A stretch of 62,692 nt of DNA from Pseudomonadales bacterium (GTDB lineage: Bacteria > Pseudomonadota > Gammaproteobacteria > Pseudomonadales > Azotimanducaceae). The stretch is taken from contig JASMJM010000101.1 of the NCBI GenBank assembly GCA_030749725.1, forward strand, positions 1-62,692. Direction: 5' to 3'. Below, piece by piece: positions 17,739 to 25,754 of the stretch; within the stretch, counting starts at the first letter, position 1, and every line of letters starts with the position of its first letter. The notes beneath the pieces were generated by a model that worked only from the letters and a program-made list of their open reading frames with translations, was not told where the DNA came from and ran no database searches. The position numbers and the translations under genes were made by a program.

Positions 17739-19487
17739 TCACTCGGCTTGGATAACGTCAACGTAGAGAACCAGCCGTTGCCCGGGTTGTATGTATCGCT
17801 TTCCAATAAGCTGGCTGTTCCACTTCTCTATGTTCTTCACACTGAGGTTAAACTTATCTGCGATCAGTGACAGGGATTCACCCTTGCGCACATGATAGTT
17901 GACCTTGCGAATGACTTCCGATCGTTGCTTGTCGTGGGTCGAAGACACGATCACATTGCTGGAAGGACGTGTCCAAATGCTCAGCTCTGTACCCGGGTGT
18001 AACAAGCCAGTGGTCGCCAGACCATTCCATTTCGCCAATGCTCGCACGTTAACCTTGTATTTGCGGGAGATGTCCCACAGATTGTCCCCAACGACGACCT
18101 CGTGCTTCAGGGGAGCATTACCATGCTTGTGTTGTAAGCTAGTCTGGGTGGCTTTAAGTCGTTCGTCGCGACTCAACTTATAACTATCCTGACCTTGTAG
18201 CGCCGATGGGATCAGAAGCGAGCGTCCGGCTATTATGACAGTTCCGGTCAATCCATTGACTTGCTTTATCGTGCTCGCCGTGGTTCCGTACTTCCACGCG
18301 ATGAGGCCGAGACTTTCCCCAGGCAGGATTTTGTGCCGGAGCCATGCCACCCTCTTCTCGGGCGATAGCTGTTCCAGGTTCTGTTTGAAGACTTGGCCTT
18401 GCCCTGCTGGTATGAGCAACTGGTGAGGCCCTTCCGGGTGCGTGGCCCAACGGCTGAACGCAGGATTTAGCAGATACAGTTCCTCGACACTGATCTCTGC
18501 CAGTTCAGCAGCGAGGGCCAGGTCGATCTGAGAGCCGGTATCCACCTGCACCCAATAGGGTTGGTCCTCTATCTCTGAGAACCTGACATTGAACTCGGGG
18601 GGATTGGCCACCAGTCTGGCGATGGCCAACAGTTTCGGTACGTAGGTACGGGTTTCCAGCGGCAGTTTTAGCGACCAGAAATCTATCGGTTTACCTAATT
18701 GCCGGTTTTTCCTGATTGCGCTTCGGACTTTTCCAGCACCGGAATTATACGCTGCTAACGCCAGCAACCAATCATCGTCGAATTCGCCGTGGAGTGCTTC
18801 CAGGTAATTGAGCGCCGCTTCAGTGGCAGCCTGAATATCACGTCGGCCGTCATACCACCAGTTCTTCTTGAGGCCGAAGAGCTTGCCGGTTCCAGGAATG
18901 AATTGCCAGATGCCCATGGCTCTACCGTGTGAATATGCGAACGGATCGTAGGCGCTTTCGACGACGGGTAGCAGAACCAATTCTGTGGGCAGCGCTCTTT
19001 TGTCCACTTCGCCGAGGACGTGGTACAGATAGCGACTGGCTCGAACGGTGACTCGGTCGAGATAATCCTGGTGGGCCGCGTACCAGCGCATCTCGTCAGC
19101 GATCCGAACATCCTCGACAGTCGTATCGAGTTGGAATCCAGCTCTGATTCCGTCCCAGACATTACCGCTGGTTACCTCGGTGGCAGCTGCTCTCTGATCG
19201 TCGATGGTCACCTTCTGAGCAACTACGTCCTGCAGTGGAGTGCTGTCCAAGTCCGCCAATACACCTGTCTTGATCGCTGCTTCCGCAATGGCGATCGACT
19301 CGCCCGGTTCTTCGACCGAGGTGGACTCGTAATGGGAACCGGTTGGTGGTTGCTGCCCGGCTGCAGTCGCTACAGGCGATGTGTTGGGGGACCCAAGGTC
19401 TGCGGGCCGTTCGATGCCGGGCTGTTGACAGGCGCTGAGAACAAACAGCGTGCAGACAGATTTGGTGATAGAGCGAAGGTACTTCAT
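17739..19487 (-). CDS. mltD: Membrane-bound lytic murein transglycosylase D with three LysM repeats
   Basis: 582 residues from ATG 19487, chosen because MKYLRSITKSVCTLFVLSAC is a lipoprotein signal (lipobox LSAC); the frame extends upstream to 19727 without such a signal. The SLT domain contains LVLLPVVESAYDPFAYSHGRA with the catalytic Glu near residue 177, then GIWQFIPGTG and ALAAYNSGAGKV. Three LysM peptidoglycan-binding repeats follow (LPGESLGLIAWKYG, VVGDNLWDISRKYK, RKGESLSLIADKFN). It cleaves the glycan strand at the outer-membrane face during cell-wall turnover. It is divergent from the methyltransferase gene; in Pseudomonas gloB sits between them, but it is absent here. Confidence 0.94.
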   Translation of the reverse strand: MKYLRSITKSVCTLFVLSACQQPGIERPADLGSPNTSPVATAAGQQPPTGSHYESTSVEEPGESIAIAEAAIKTGVLADLDSTPLQDVVAQKVTIDDQRAAATEVTSGNVWDGIRAGFQLDTTVEDVRIADEMRWYAAHQDYLDRVTVRASRYLYHVLGEVDKRALPTELVLLPVVESAYDPFAYSHGRAMGIWQFIPGTGKLFGLKKNWWYDGRRDIQAATEAALNYLEALHGEFDDDWLLALAAYNSGAGKVRSAIRKNRQLGKPIDFWSLKLPLETRTYVPKLLAIARLVANPPEFNVRFSEIEDQPYWVQVDTGSQIDLALAAELAEISVEELYLLNPAFSRWATHPEGPHQLLIPAGQGQVFKQNLEQLSPEKRVAWLRHKILPGESLGLIAWKYGTTASTIKQVNGLTGTVIIAGRSLLIPSALQGQDSYKLSRDERLKATQTSLQHKHGNAPLKHEVVVGDNLWDISRKYKVNVRALAKWNGLATTGLLHPGTELSIWTRPSSNVIVSSTHDKQRSEVIRKVNYHVRKGESLSLIADKFNLSVKNIEKWNSQLIGKRYIQPGQRLVLYVDVIQAE

Positions 19488-19617
19488 AATTATCCGGTCA
19501 CCAGTCAATTGGGCTAAAATGTACCTGGTGACGATCACAGAGAGTTGGGAGATCCGTGAATAATAATGAGTCGGAGCATATAAGCCAAGTGAATACTCGA
19601 TTCGACAGGGCGCGCCT

Positions 19618-20385
19618 TTGAACACAAGCGATTTCATCGCCGGTAGTGATCTGCACCGGTTGTCGATGTTACGTGACTGGTTTTCCTCTGCGCTTGGCTC
19701 GCAACTTCTGGAAACAGAAGGCTCCATTCTGGATCAACTCCTTCCCGGTTTATTTGGATATCAACTGCTGCAACTGAGCGTGGTTGACCACAAGCTGTAT
19801 GAGTCCAGCACCGTGGGGCATCGATTCCATATGGGGGTCAATGGTGATGACAACAGCCCGTTTATTGGCAACCTGACGCGATTGCCCTTCGAAGATGGCA
19901 GCATCGATGTCGTCCTGCTTCACCATGTACTGGATATCTGCGAAGTACCACAGCACGTATTAAGGGAAGCAAGCAGAGTCTCGATAGCCGCTGGTTACCT
20001 GCTCATCATCGGGTTTAATCCCTTTAGTATCTGGGGCCTGTGGAATGCAGTGAAGATGTGGGACAGAAGGTCCCCCTGGAACGCAAACTTCATCAGGCCG
20101 GGCAGGTTGATGGATTGGTTGAATCTCTTGGACTTCAAAATAGACCGGGCGATCTTTGGCTTCTACAAGCCACCCAGCGCAACGATAGGTCGAGTGCATA
20201 TGCCGGATTTTTCGAGGGGGCTGAGCCGCAATATCAATTGGCCACTCGGCGCGGCGTACGTGATTGTGGCCAGGAAGCAGGTGGGTGGCATGACCCCGAT
20301 CAGGCCGGTATGGCGCAGACAGGAAACTCACCTGGGACAGATTTCGGTCGTCAAGCCCATGGGTCGCGATATGGGGGAAAGGTAG
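19618..20385 (+). CDS. SAM-dependent methyltransferase of the mltD-rnhA locus
   Basis: 255 residues. The only usable start in frame after an upstream stop is TTG 19618 (AGGG site upstream). It resembles the class I methyltransferases found next to rnhA in Pseudomonas-like genomes: [33 protein letters not shown] is the motif after the SAM site, although the glycine-rich motif I is weak or missing near [16 protein letters not shown]. Then [17 protein letters not shown] follows. One base separates its stop from the CTG start of rnhA, so translation is probably coupled. Substrate unknown. Confidence 0.82.
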   Translation: MNTSDFIAGSDLHRLSMLRDWFSSALGSQLLETEGSILDQLLPGLFGYQLLQLSVVDHKLYESSTVGHRFHMGVNGDDNSPFIGNLTRLPFEDGSIDVVLLHHVLDICEVPQHVLREASRVSIAAGYLLIIGFNPFSIWGLWNAVKMWDRRSPWNANFIRPGRLMDWLNLLDFKIDRAIFGFYKPPSATIGRVHMPDFSRGLSRNINWPLGAAYVIVARKQVGGMTPIRPVWRRQETHLGQISVVKPMGRDMGER

Positions 20386-20386
20386 T

Positions 20387-20863
20387 CTGAACAAAACGGT
20401 TGAGATATTCACCGACGGCGCCTGTCGTGGCAACCCGGGACCGGGTGGCTGGGGTGTATTACTGCGCTACGGCGAGACCGAGAAGTCGCTTTACGGCGGT
20501 GAGAAGCAGACAACCAATAATAGAATGGAGTTAGTGGCCGCAATCAAGGCATTGGAGTCTCTCAAAAAGCCCTGCGATATCGTATTGACCACAGATTCGC
20601 AATATGTACGTCGTGGCATAACGGAATGGATCGACGCATGGAAGAAGAGAAACTGGAAGACGGCCAATAAGCAACCGGTAAAGAATGTGGATCTGTGGAT
20701 GAAACTGAATGAACTCAGCGATTGCCACGCGATAGAGTGGCGCTGGGTAAAGGGGCACAGTGGCCATCGGGAAAACGAAATGGTCGACAGCCTGGCAAAC
20801 CGGGGCATCGATGAGTTGGACGAGATCACGGGCGGTACAGTCGCCAGGCAACCGGAGGACTAG
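20387..20863 (+). CDS. rnhA: Ribonuclease HI (apparent CTG start)
   Basis: 158 residues reading from CTG 20387; the first in-frame ATG (20525) would delete the first 46 residues including one catalytic residue. GGAAAGG lies just before the CTG, and no ATG, GTG or TTG occurs in frame nearby. All four catalytic carboxylates fall at E. coli numbering: D10 (FTDGAC), E48 (RMEL), D70 (TTDSQY) and D134 (EMVDSLAN), with GHSGHREN before the last. It removes RNA from RNA-DNA hybrids. It is tightly packed between the methyltransferase and dnaQ. Confidence 0.93.
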   Translation: MNKTVEIFTDGACRGNPGPGGWGVLLRYGETEKSLYGGEKQTTNNRMELVAAIKALESLKKPCDIVLTTDSQYVRRGITEWIDAWKKRNWKTANKQPVKNVDLWMKLNELSDCHAIEWRWVKGHSGHRENEMVDSLANRGIDELDEITGGTVARQPED

Positions 20864-20870
20864 CAGTTAC

Positions 20871-21581
20871 ATGAGACAAGTCGTATTGGATACCGAGACA
20901 ACGGGTCTGGAACCGGACCAGGAGCATCGTATCATCGAGATCGGATGCATCGAGCTGATCGATCGCAAGATTACGCGCAGAACCTTTCACCAGTACATCA
21001 ATCCCGAAAGAGACAGTGATGACGGCGCGCTGGAGGTGCATGGGCTATCCAGACAGTTTCTCGAGGACAAGCCACTCTTCGCAGATGTTTGGGAAGATTT
21101 TGTCGACTTCATCAAGGGAGCGGAACTGGTGATCCACAATGCGGCTTTTGATGTAGCTTTCATCAATTATGAGATGAGCCGTTTGGCTGATGCTGTGGGC
21201 AAGCTTGAGGATTATTGCGCCGTTGTAGATTCCCTGGAGATCGCACGCACGAAACATCCGGGTCAGAAAAACAGTCTGGATGCTCTCTGCAAACGCTACA
21301 GTGTGGACAACTCCCAACGGGAGTTACATGGCGCATTGCTGGATGCAGAGATATTGGCTGACGTGTTCCTGCTGCTTACCGGCGGCCAGGTGGATTTGGC
21401 CCTTGGTGAGCGTGAAGTGGGCAGGGGAGCTGATTCAGGCGATGGCTACCGGCGGTTGCCAGAGGACCGACGTCCTCTGCTCGTAATCGAAGCCAGTGCG
21501 GATGAGATCGAGCGCCATGAAGCGAAACTGAGCGAGGTCGAAAGGGCCTCCGGCGGCGAATGCATCTGGCGAAGGCTGTAG
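20871..21581 (+). CDS. dnaQ: DNA polymerase III epsilon subunit, 3'-5' proofreading exonuclease
   Basis: 236 residues from ATG 20871, 7 bp after rnhA, with GGAGG upstream. The DEDDh exonuclease motifs are all present: LDTETTGLEP (Exo I, D7 and E9), HNAAFDVAFINYE (Exo II), and LHGALLDAEILADVFL (Exo III with His and Asp). The C-terminus binds the polymerase alpha subunit. The rnhA-dnaQ order is conserved in Gammaproteobacteria. Confidence 0.96.
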   Translation: MRQVVLDTETTGLEPDQEHRIIEIGCIELIDRKITRRTFHQYINPERDSDDGALEVHGLSRQFLEDKPLFADVWEDFVDFIKGAELVIHNAAFDVAFINYEMSRLADAVGKLEDYCAVVDSLEIARTKHPGQKNSLDALCKRYSVDNSQRELHGALLDAEILADVFLLLTGGQVDLALGEREVGRGADSGDGYRRLPEDRRPLLVIEASADEIERHEAKLSEVERASGGECIWRRL

Positions 21582-21644
21582 CCAGGAATCTACCTGGCCT
21601 GCGCAACCCATATCAGACCTGGCGGAGTTAGGCCTGGTTAGCCC

Positions 21645-21684
21645 AGTCGGGGACGCCTAGTCGGGGACGCCTAGTCTTTGACGC
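21645..21684. repeat. Tandem repeat, 14 bp x 2.8, at the 3' end of the SCP2 gene
   Basis: Two identical 14-bp copies (21645-21658, 21659-21672) plus a partial third copy that is the end of the minus-strand coding region. The stop codon (21671-21673) lies at a copy junction, so the array is an outward duplication of the gene end. Confidence 0.85.
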
Positions 21685-22027
21685 GGTAGACAACCGTTGC
21701 GTCTTCAGGGGCAAACAGGTGTAGAAGCAATTGACTCATGACAATATTGCCATCTGCCCGATAGCGCCCCTGCATGAACGCTTCCATGCCGTCGATGGAC
21801 CCCGTCAGGAGTCCCGCGAGGGTGGCGTGACTGTCGATAAATAGCGTGACGGTCGGCCGATGGCAACTGCCTGGCAGGAATTCAAACCCATCTGTTGCCA
21901 CTTCCAGATAGCAGGATTCATCCTCGTCGAATTGAAACTGAAAGAATGCAGGCTGAAGAAAAGCTGCTTTGAAGTGGGGAGCCAACCGGCTTTGCAGCTC
22001 TGCCAGCAGGCCGGCCAAATCACTCAT
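21671..22027 (-). CDS. SCP2 sterol-carrier-domain protein
   Basis: 118 residues, a single SCP2 domain. The hydrophobic core FQFQFDEDESCYLEV and the DGFEF...ATLAGLLTGSIDGMEAFMQGRYRADGNIVMSQLLLHLF segment match the C-terminal part of SCP2 proteins, where TGxxxxxxAFMxGKxKxxGd is typical. Such small proteins bind lipids, and in bacteria are often linked to lipid or ubiquinone metabolism (UbiJ- or UbiT-like). Specific ligand unknown. The stop codon lies in a 14-bp tandem repeat. Confidence 0.8.
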   Translation of the reverse strand: MSDLAGLLAELQSRLAPHFKAAFLQPAFFQFQFDEDESCYLEVATDGFEFLPGSCHRPTVTLFIDSHATLAGLLTGSIDGMEAFMQGRYRADGNIVMSQLLLHLFAPEDATVVYRVKD

Positions 22028-22166
22028 TTTGTACGCACCTCGAACAAAGGATGAAACGCAGATTGTAATCCCGATCGGACGTGGTTTTACAGCTCCTAGA
22101 CAGCAAACAGTCGGTCAAACTATGTTAGGATGTCACGTTTCCTAGTGACTCCAAACGGGGATTGAT

Positions 22167-23207
22167 TTGGAATTTTTGACCGAGTACGGCTTATTCCTCG
22201 CCAAAGTCGTTACGATCGTTGCGGCGACCGTGATCGTAATCATCGTACTGGTGGCAGCGGGTTACAAGACCCGCAAGAGCGACCAGGGACATATTGAAAT
22301 CCAAAACCTGAATGAAAACCTGAAGTCTGTTACCCATACCCTCAGGCAGGCAATCCTGCCTGCCGAAGTCTTCAAGCAGCAGGTAAAGGAACAGAAGCAA
22401 GAGGAGAAGAGCAAGCAGAAAGAGTTGAAGAAATCGCTTAAGAAGGATGCTGGGAAGGTACCTGCCAAGACACGCCTATACGTGCTGGATTTTCTTGGAG
22501 ATATGCAGGCTTCAGCAGTGACCCAACTGCGCGAGGAAATCACTGCAGTCGTTTCGATTGCGACGGAGAAGGATTCTGTGCTGCTCAGACTGGAAAGCTC
22601 CGGCGGATTGGTGCACAGCTATGGACTGGCCGCTTCGCAGTTGATGAGACTGCTGGATAAGCAGATTTCACTTACCATTGCCATTGACAAAGTTGCCGCG
22701 AGCGGCGGCTATATGATGGCCTGCATTGGCAACAAAATCATGGCAGCACCCTTCGCCCTACTGGGCTCTATCGGCGTAATCGCCCAAATACCCAATTTCC
22801 ATCGACTGCTCAAGAAAAATGATATCGACGTGGATGTGTTGACCGCTGGGGAATACAAACGAACACTGACAATATTCGGTGAAAATACCGAAAAGGGTAG
22901 AAACAAAGCGATCGAAGAACTGGAAGATGTGCACACGCTGTTCAAGAATTTTGTCTCTGAACATCGCCCGCAGCTCGATATGGATGTGGTGGCAACGGGA
23001 GAGGCATGGTACGGCAGGCGTGCTCTGGAGAAGCAACTGGTAGATGAACTGAAAACCAGCGACGCCTTTATCTATGAGCAGTGTCAGGAGTGTGACGTCT
23101 ACCATGTGGCATATGTGCTGCACAAGAGCAAAATGGACAGACTGTTCGAGCGAATCAGTTTCGCCATCAATAGCTCGTTAGAGAGACTATTGGTACCGTT
23201 TACGTAG
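22167..23207 (+). CDS. sohB: Inner-membrane protease SohB (signal peptide peptidase family, S49)
   Basis: 346 residues from TTG 22167 (GGGG upstream); MEFLTEYGLFLAKVVTIVAATVIVIIVLV matches the SohB N-terminus and forms one membrane segment (about residues 10-31). A Lys/Gln/Glu-rich linker (65-95) probably forms a coiled coil. The protease domain has the catalytic Ser in KVAASGGYMMAC (near 178) and Lys in GEYKRTLTIFGENTEKGR (near 230), the Ser-Lys dyad of S49 peptidases. It faces the periplasm and probably degrades signal peptides or misfolded proteins. Confidence 0.93.
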   Translation: MEFLTEYGLFLAKVVTIVAATVIVIIVLVAAGYKTRKSDQGHIEIQNLNENLKSVTHTLRQAILPAEVFKQQVKEQKQEEKSKQKELKKSLKKDAGKVPAKTRLYVLDFLGDMQASAVTQLREEITAVVSIATEKDSVLLRLESSGGLVHSYGLAASQLMRLLDKQISLTIAIDKVAASGGYMMACIGNKIMAAPFALLGSIGVIAQIPNFHRLLKKNDIDVDVLTAGEYKRTLTIFGENTEKGRNKAIEELEDVHTLFKNFVSEHRPQLDMDVVATGEAWYGRRALEKQLVDELKTSDAFIYEQCQECDVYHVAYVLHKSKMDRLFERISFAINSSLERLLVPFT

Positions 23208-23229
23208 GCTGACAAAACAAGAGGGAAAC

Positions 23230-24225
23230 ATGACGCAATTCAGAGCTTTCTGGGTCGAGAAATCCGACCGTGAGGTCACCCACAGTGTCATCGAGAGATC
23301 GACCGATGATCTGCCCGCCGGGGAACTGCTGGTACAGGTGCACTATTCTTCACTGAATTACAAGGACGCCATGTCGTCGAAGGGACTGCCCGGTGTTACC
23401 CGCAACTATCCACACACGCCCGGGATAGATGCCGCAGGCACAGTGGCGCAGTCCAGTCACGACGGCTTTGCAGAGGGTGATGAAGTTATTGTCATCGGCT
23501 TCGATCTGGGCATGAATACGGCCGGTGGCTTTGGACAGTACATCCGCGTACCGGCTGGATGGGCGGTTAAGTTGCCCGCTGGGCTTTCCCTGAAGGAGAG
23601 CATGATACTTGGCACAGCGGGATTCACAGCAGCCCTGTGTGTTGAAAAACTCCTGAAGATGGATGCGACGCCCGCTGACGGACCGGTGCTGGTAACAGGC
23701 GCAACCGGTGGCGTGGGTTCAGTTGCCGTTGCCCTCCTGGCCAAACTGGGATACGAGGTGGTTGCCAGTACCGGTACCATGGAAAAAGAGAGTTATTTGA
23801 CGACGTTGGGCGCGAAGTCAGTCACACAACGATCTGAGCTTGAGGAAGTCAGCAATCGTCCACTGCTCCGCGGATCATTTGGTCATGCGGTCGACACGGT
23901 CGGTGGTGACATCTTGGCAAACGTGATCAAGAGTCTGAATTATGGGGGCAGCGTATCTGCGTGCGGTCTGGTCGCCTCAGCTGACTATGCCGCCACGGTG
24001 CTACCGTTTCTGCTGAGGGGCGTAAATCTGCTCGGAATCGATTCAGTTGAACTGCCCATCGATCGAAAGGCGAGCACCTGGAACCGCTTGGCCGATGAGT
24101 GGCGGTTGGACAATCTTAGCGAGATGTGCACGGAGATTGGTCTCGACGATCTATCCGACTCCGTCGACAGGATCATGGCAGGTCAGACAGTAGGCCGGCT
24201 GCTGGTCACTCTGGGAACAGCCTAA
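23230..24225 (+). CDS. Zinc-independent MDR oxidoreductase, YhdH/AcuI (acrylyl-CoA reductase) type
   Basis: 331 residues, a full-length medium-chain reductase. Features of the YhdH/AcuI group are visible: HYSSLNYKDAMSSKGLPGVTRNYPHTPGIDAAGTV (residues 38-75), VIVIGFDLGMNTAGGFGQYIRVPAGW, a nucleotide-binding LVTGATGGVGSVAVALLAKLGYEV, and SVSACGLVASADYAATVLPFLLRGVNLLGIDSVE near the end. AcuI reduces acrylyl-CoA to propionyl-CoA with NADPH, a step in DMSP and 3-hydroxypropionate use, but other enoyl substrates are possible. It precedes two acyl-CoA dehydrogenase genes on the same strand. Confidence 0.88.
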   Translation: MTQFRAFWVEKSDREVTHSVIERSTDDLPAGELLVQVHYSSLNYKDAMSSKGLPGVTRNYPHTPGIDAAGTVAQSSHDGFAEGDEVIVIGFDLGMNTAGGFGQYIRVPAGWAVKLPAGLSLKESMILGTAGFTAALCVEKLLKMDATPADGPVLVTGATGGVGSVAVALLAKLGYEVVASTGTMEKESYLTTLGAKSVTQRSELEEVSNRPLLRGSFGHAVDTVGGDILANVIKSLNYGGSVSACGLVASADYAATVLPFLLRGVNLLGIDSVELPIDRKASTWNRLADEWRLDNLSEMCTEIGLDDLSDSVDRIMAGQTVGRLLVTLGTA

Positions 24226-24230
24226 CGCGA

Positions 24231-24356
24231 AGTGCTCCGACCGTGATGAGAAGTGCTCCGTCCGTGATGAGAGTTGCTCCGACCGTGATGAGAAGTGCTC
24301 CGACCGTGATGAGAGTTGCTCCGACCGTGATGAGAAGTGCTCCGACCGTGATGAGA
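24231..24356. repeat. Tandem repeat, 21 bp x 6, between AcuI-type and acyl-CoA dehydrogenase genes
   Basis: Six contiguous 21-bp copies (24231, 24252, 24273, 24294, 24315 and 24336) with core TGCTCC-ACCGTGATGAGA. Copies 1, 2, 4 and 6 begin AG and copies 3 and 5 begin GT, and copy 2 has one further change. The array starts 5 bp after one stop codon and ends 17 bp before the next start. Confidence 0.95.
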
Positions 24357-24373
24357 ATTGAGGAGGTATAGAG

Positions 24374-25588
24374 ATGGATTTTTCTGTGGAATTCACACGT
24401 GAGCAGCTTGAATTTGCCGAGGAAGTGAGTGCATGGCTTGACGAGAACATGCCCGCTGATATGGCGCCCATAAGAGATGCTCAGAAGATGAGCTATGAGC
24501 AGTTCCACAAGCGGCGCGATTTTGCCCGCAAACTCGGTGAGAAGGGGTGGCTCTATCCCGGACATCCGCGAGAGTATGGCGGCGGCGGACTGGGCCCCTT
24601 AAGTGGCATGATATCCCGTGAACTGACCAAGAGAAACGAGTCACTGCCCATCGTCACCGACTGGGTTGGACTCGCGGCTCCAGCCATTCTGGCCTGTGGC
24701 ACTGACGAGCAAAAGAAGCGCTTTTTACCACCCATGCTTACCGGGAACGCCCTTACCTGGCAGCTGATGACCGAACCGGACACGGGCACAGACGTAGCCA
24801 ACCAACAGACCAACGCCCTGCGCCATCGCAAAGAGGGTGAGTATTTCATCATCAACGGAGCCAAGACCTTTGTTGGCGGACTGCATCCACCACCGGAGCA
24901 ATTCTATCTATTGACGCGCAGTGACCTGCAGGCTGCCAGACACAGGAACTTGTCCAGCTTCATCATGCCGGCCAATCTGCCGGGCATTTCCATCCAGCCG
25001 CTGGATCTGTTCCCCCTGACAACTTTGGGTGGGGCTTGCGGCCCATCGGGTGCCACCATGGAGGCGGTTAAGAACTCGGTCTTCTTCGACGATGTCAGAG
25101 TCCACCAGTCCTATCTACTTGGCGACGAAGGCGATGGCTGGCAGGTGACCATGGCTACGTTTGCCGTCGAGCATGGTGGTGGCGGCGGCATTTCTCGCAA
25201 TTACATGTCCGATAAGTTCTTCGACCAATGCAGAAATAATCCGCAATTGGTAAAACGCTTGAGGGACAATCCAAACCTGCTGGACAAGGTAGTGGACGTC
25301 TACCTGTATACCCAAACGGAACGACTCCTTTCCATCAGAAATGCCGGTGGTAAAGGCGGGGCATACGGAGGACCGCACTTCGCCATGTATCAAAAAGTTT
25401 TCGGCAGCAAGTATGCAGCGGACATGGCCGAGGTCCTCGGACCCTATAGCTTCACCGACGAGGGTGAGTGGTGTCTGGATGACGGCATGTTCGAGGTCGG
25501 TCAGCGCAACAGCATCGCTAAGGCGCCCGGTGGTACACCGGAAGCGATGAAGATACAGATTGCTCGCGCACTTGAGATTGGGCGCTAG
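24374..25588 (+). CDS. Acyl-CoA dehydrogenase, first of a pair
   Basis: 404 residues with GAGGAGG before ATG 24374. It shows the acyl-CoA dehydrogenase fold: YPGHPREYGGGGLGPL, WQLMTEPDTGTDVANQQT and YFIINGAKTFVGG (central beta domain). The C-terminal motif usually carrying the catalytic Glu (YEGTxxI) reads APGGTPEAMKIQIA, so that Glu is absent; an alternative base may be the Glu in FAVEHGGGGG near residue 270. Its partner at 25755 is another acyl-CoA dehydrogenase, and paired genes of this sort often make heterotetramers in which only one subunit is catalytic. Substrate unknown; bulky or sterol-like acyl-CoA is possible. Confidence 0.88.
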   Translation: MDFSVEFTREQLEFAEEVSAWLDENMPADMAPIRDAQKMSYEQFHKRRDFARKLGEKGWLYPGHPREYGGGGLGPLSGMISRELTKRNESLPIVTDWVGLAAPAILACGTDEQKKRFLPPMLTGNALTWQLMTEPDTGTDVANQQTNALRHRKEGEYFIINGAKTFVGGLHPPPEQFYLLTRSDLQAARHRNLSSFIMPANLPGISIQPLDLFPLTTLGGACGPSGATMEAVKNSVFFDDVRVHQSYLLGDEGDGWQVTMATFAVEHGGGGGISRNYMSDKFFDQCRNNPQLVKRLRDNPNLLDKVVDVYLYTQTERLLSIRNAGGKGGAYGGPHFAMYQKVFGSKYAADMAEVLGPYSFTDEGEWCLDDGMFEVGQRNSIAKAPGGTPEAMKIQIARALEIGR

Positions 25589-25712
25589 AACAATATGAGT
25601 GCCATGGATTATCACACTTGCCCAGGTTCTTGGAATTGGGCGCTAGACCAATATGAGTGTCATGGATTATCGCACTTGCCCACGTTCTTGAAATTGGGCG
25701 CTAGACCAACAT
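25577..25712. repeat. Tandem repeat, 58 bp x 2.3, copying the end of an acyl-CoA dehydrogenase gene
   Basis: Copies start at 25577, 25635 and 25693 (the last partial). Each begins with ATTGGGCGCTAG, which in the first copy is the gene's last three codons (Ile-Gly-Arg) and its stop. The array fills most of the 166-bp gap between the two dehydrogenase genes. Confidence 0.92.
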
Positions 25713-25754
25713 GGGCAAAATGGACTATGCAACAAGGATCGCAGGAGTGGACAA

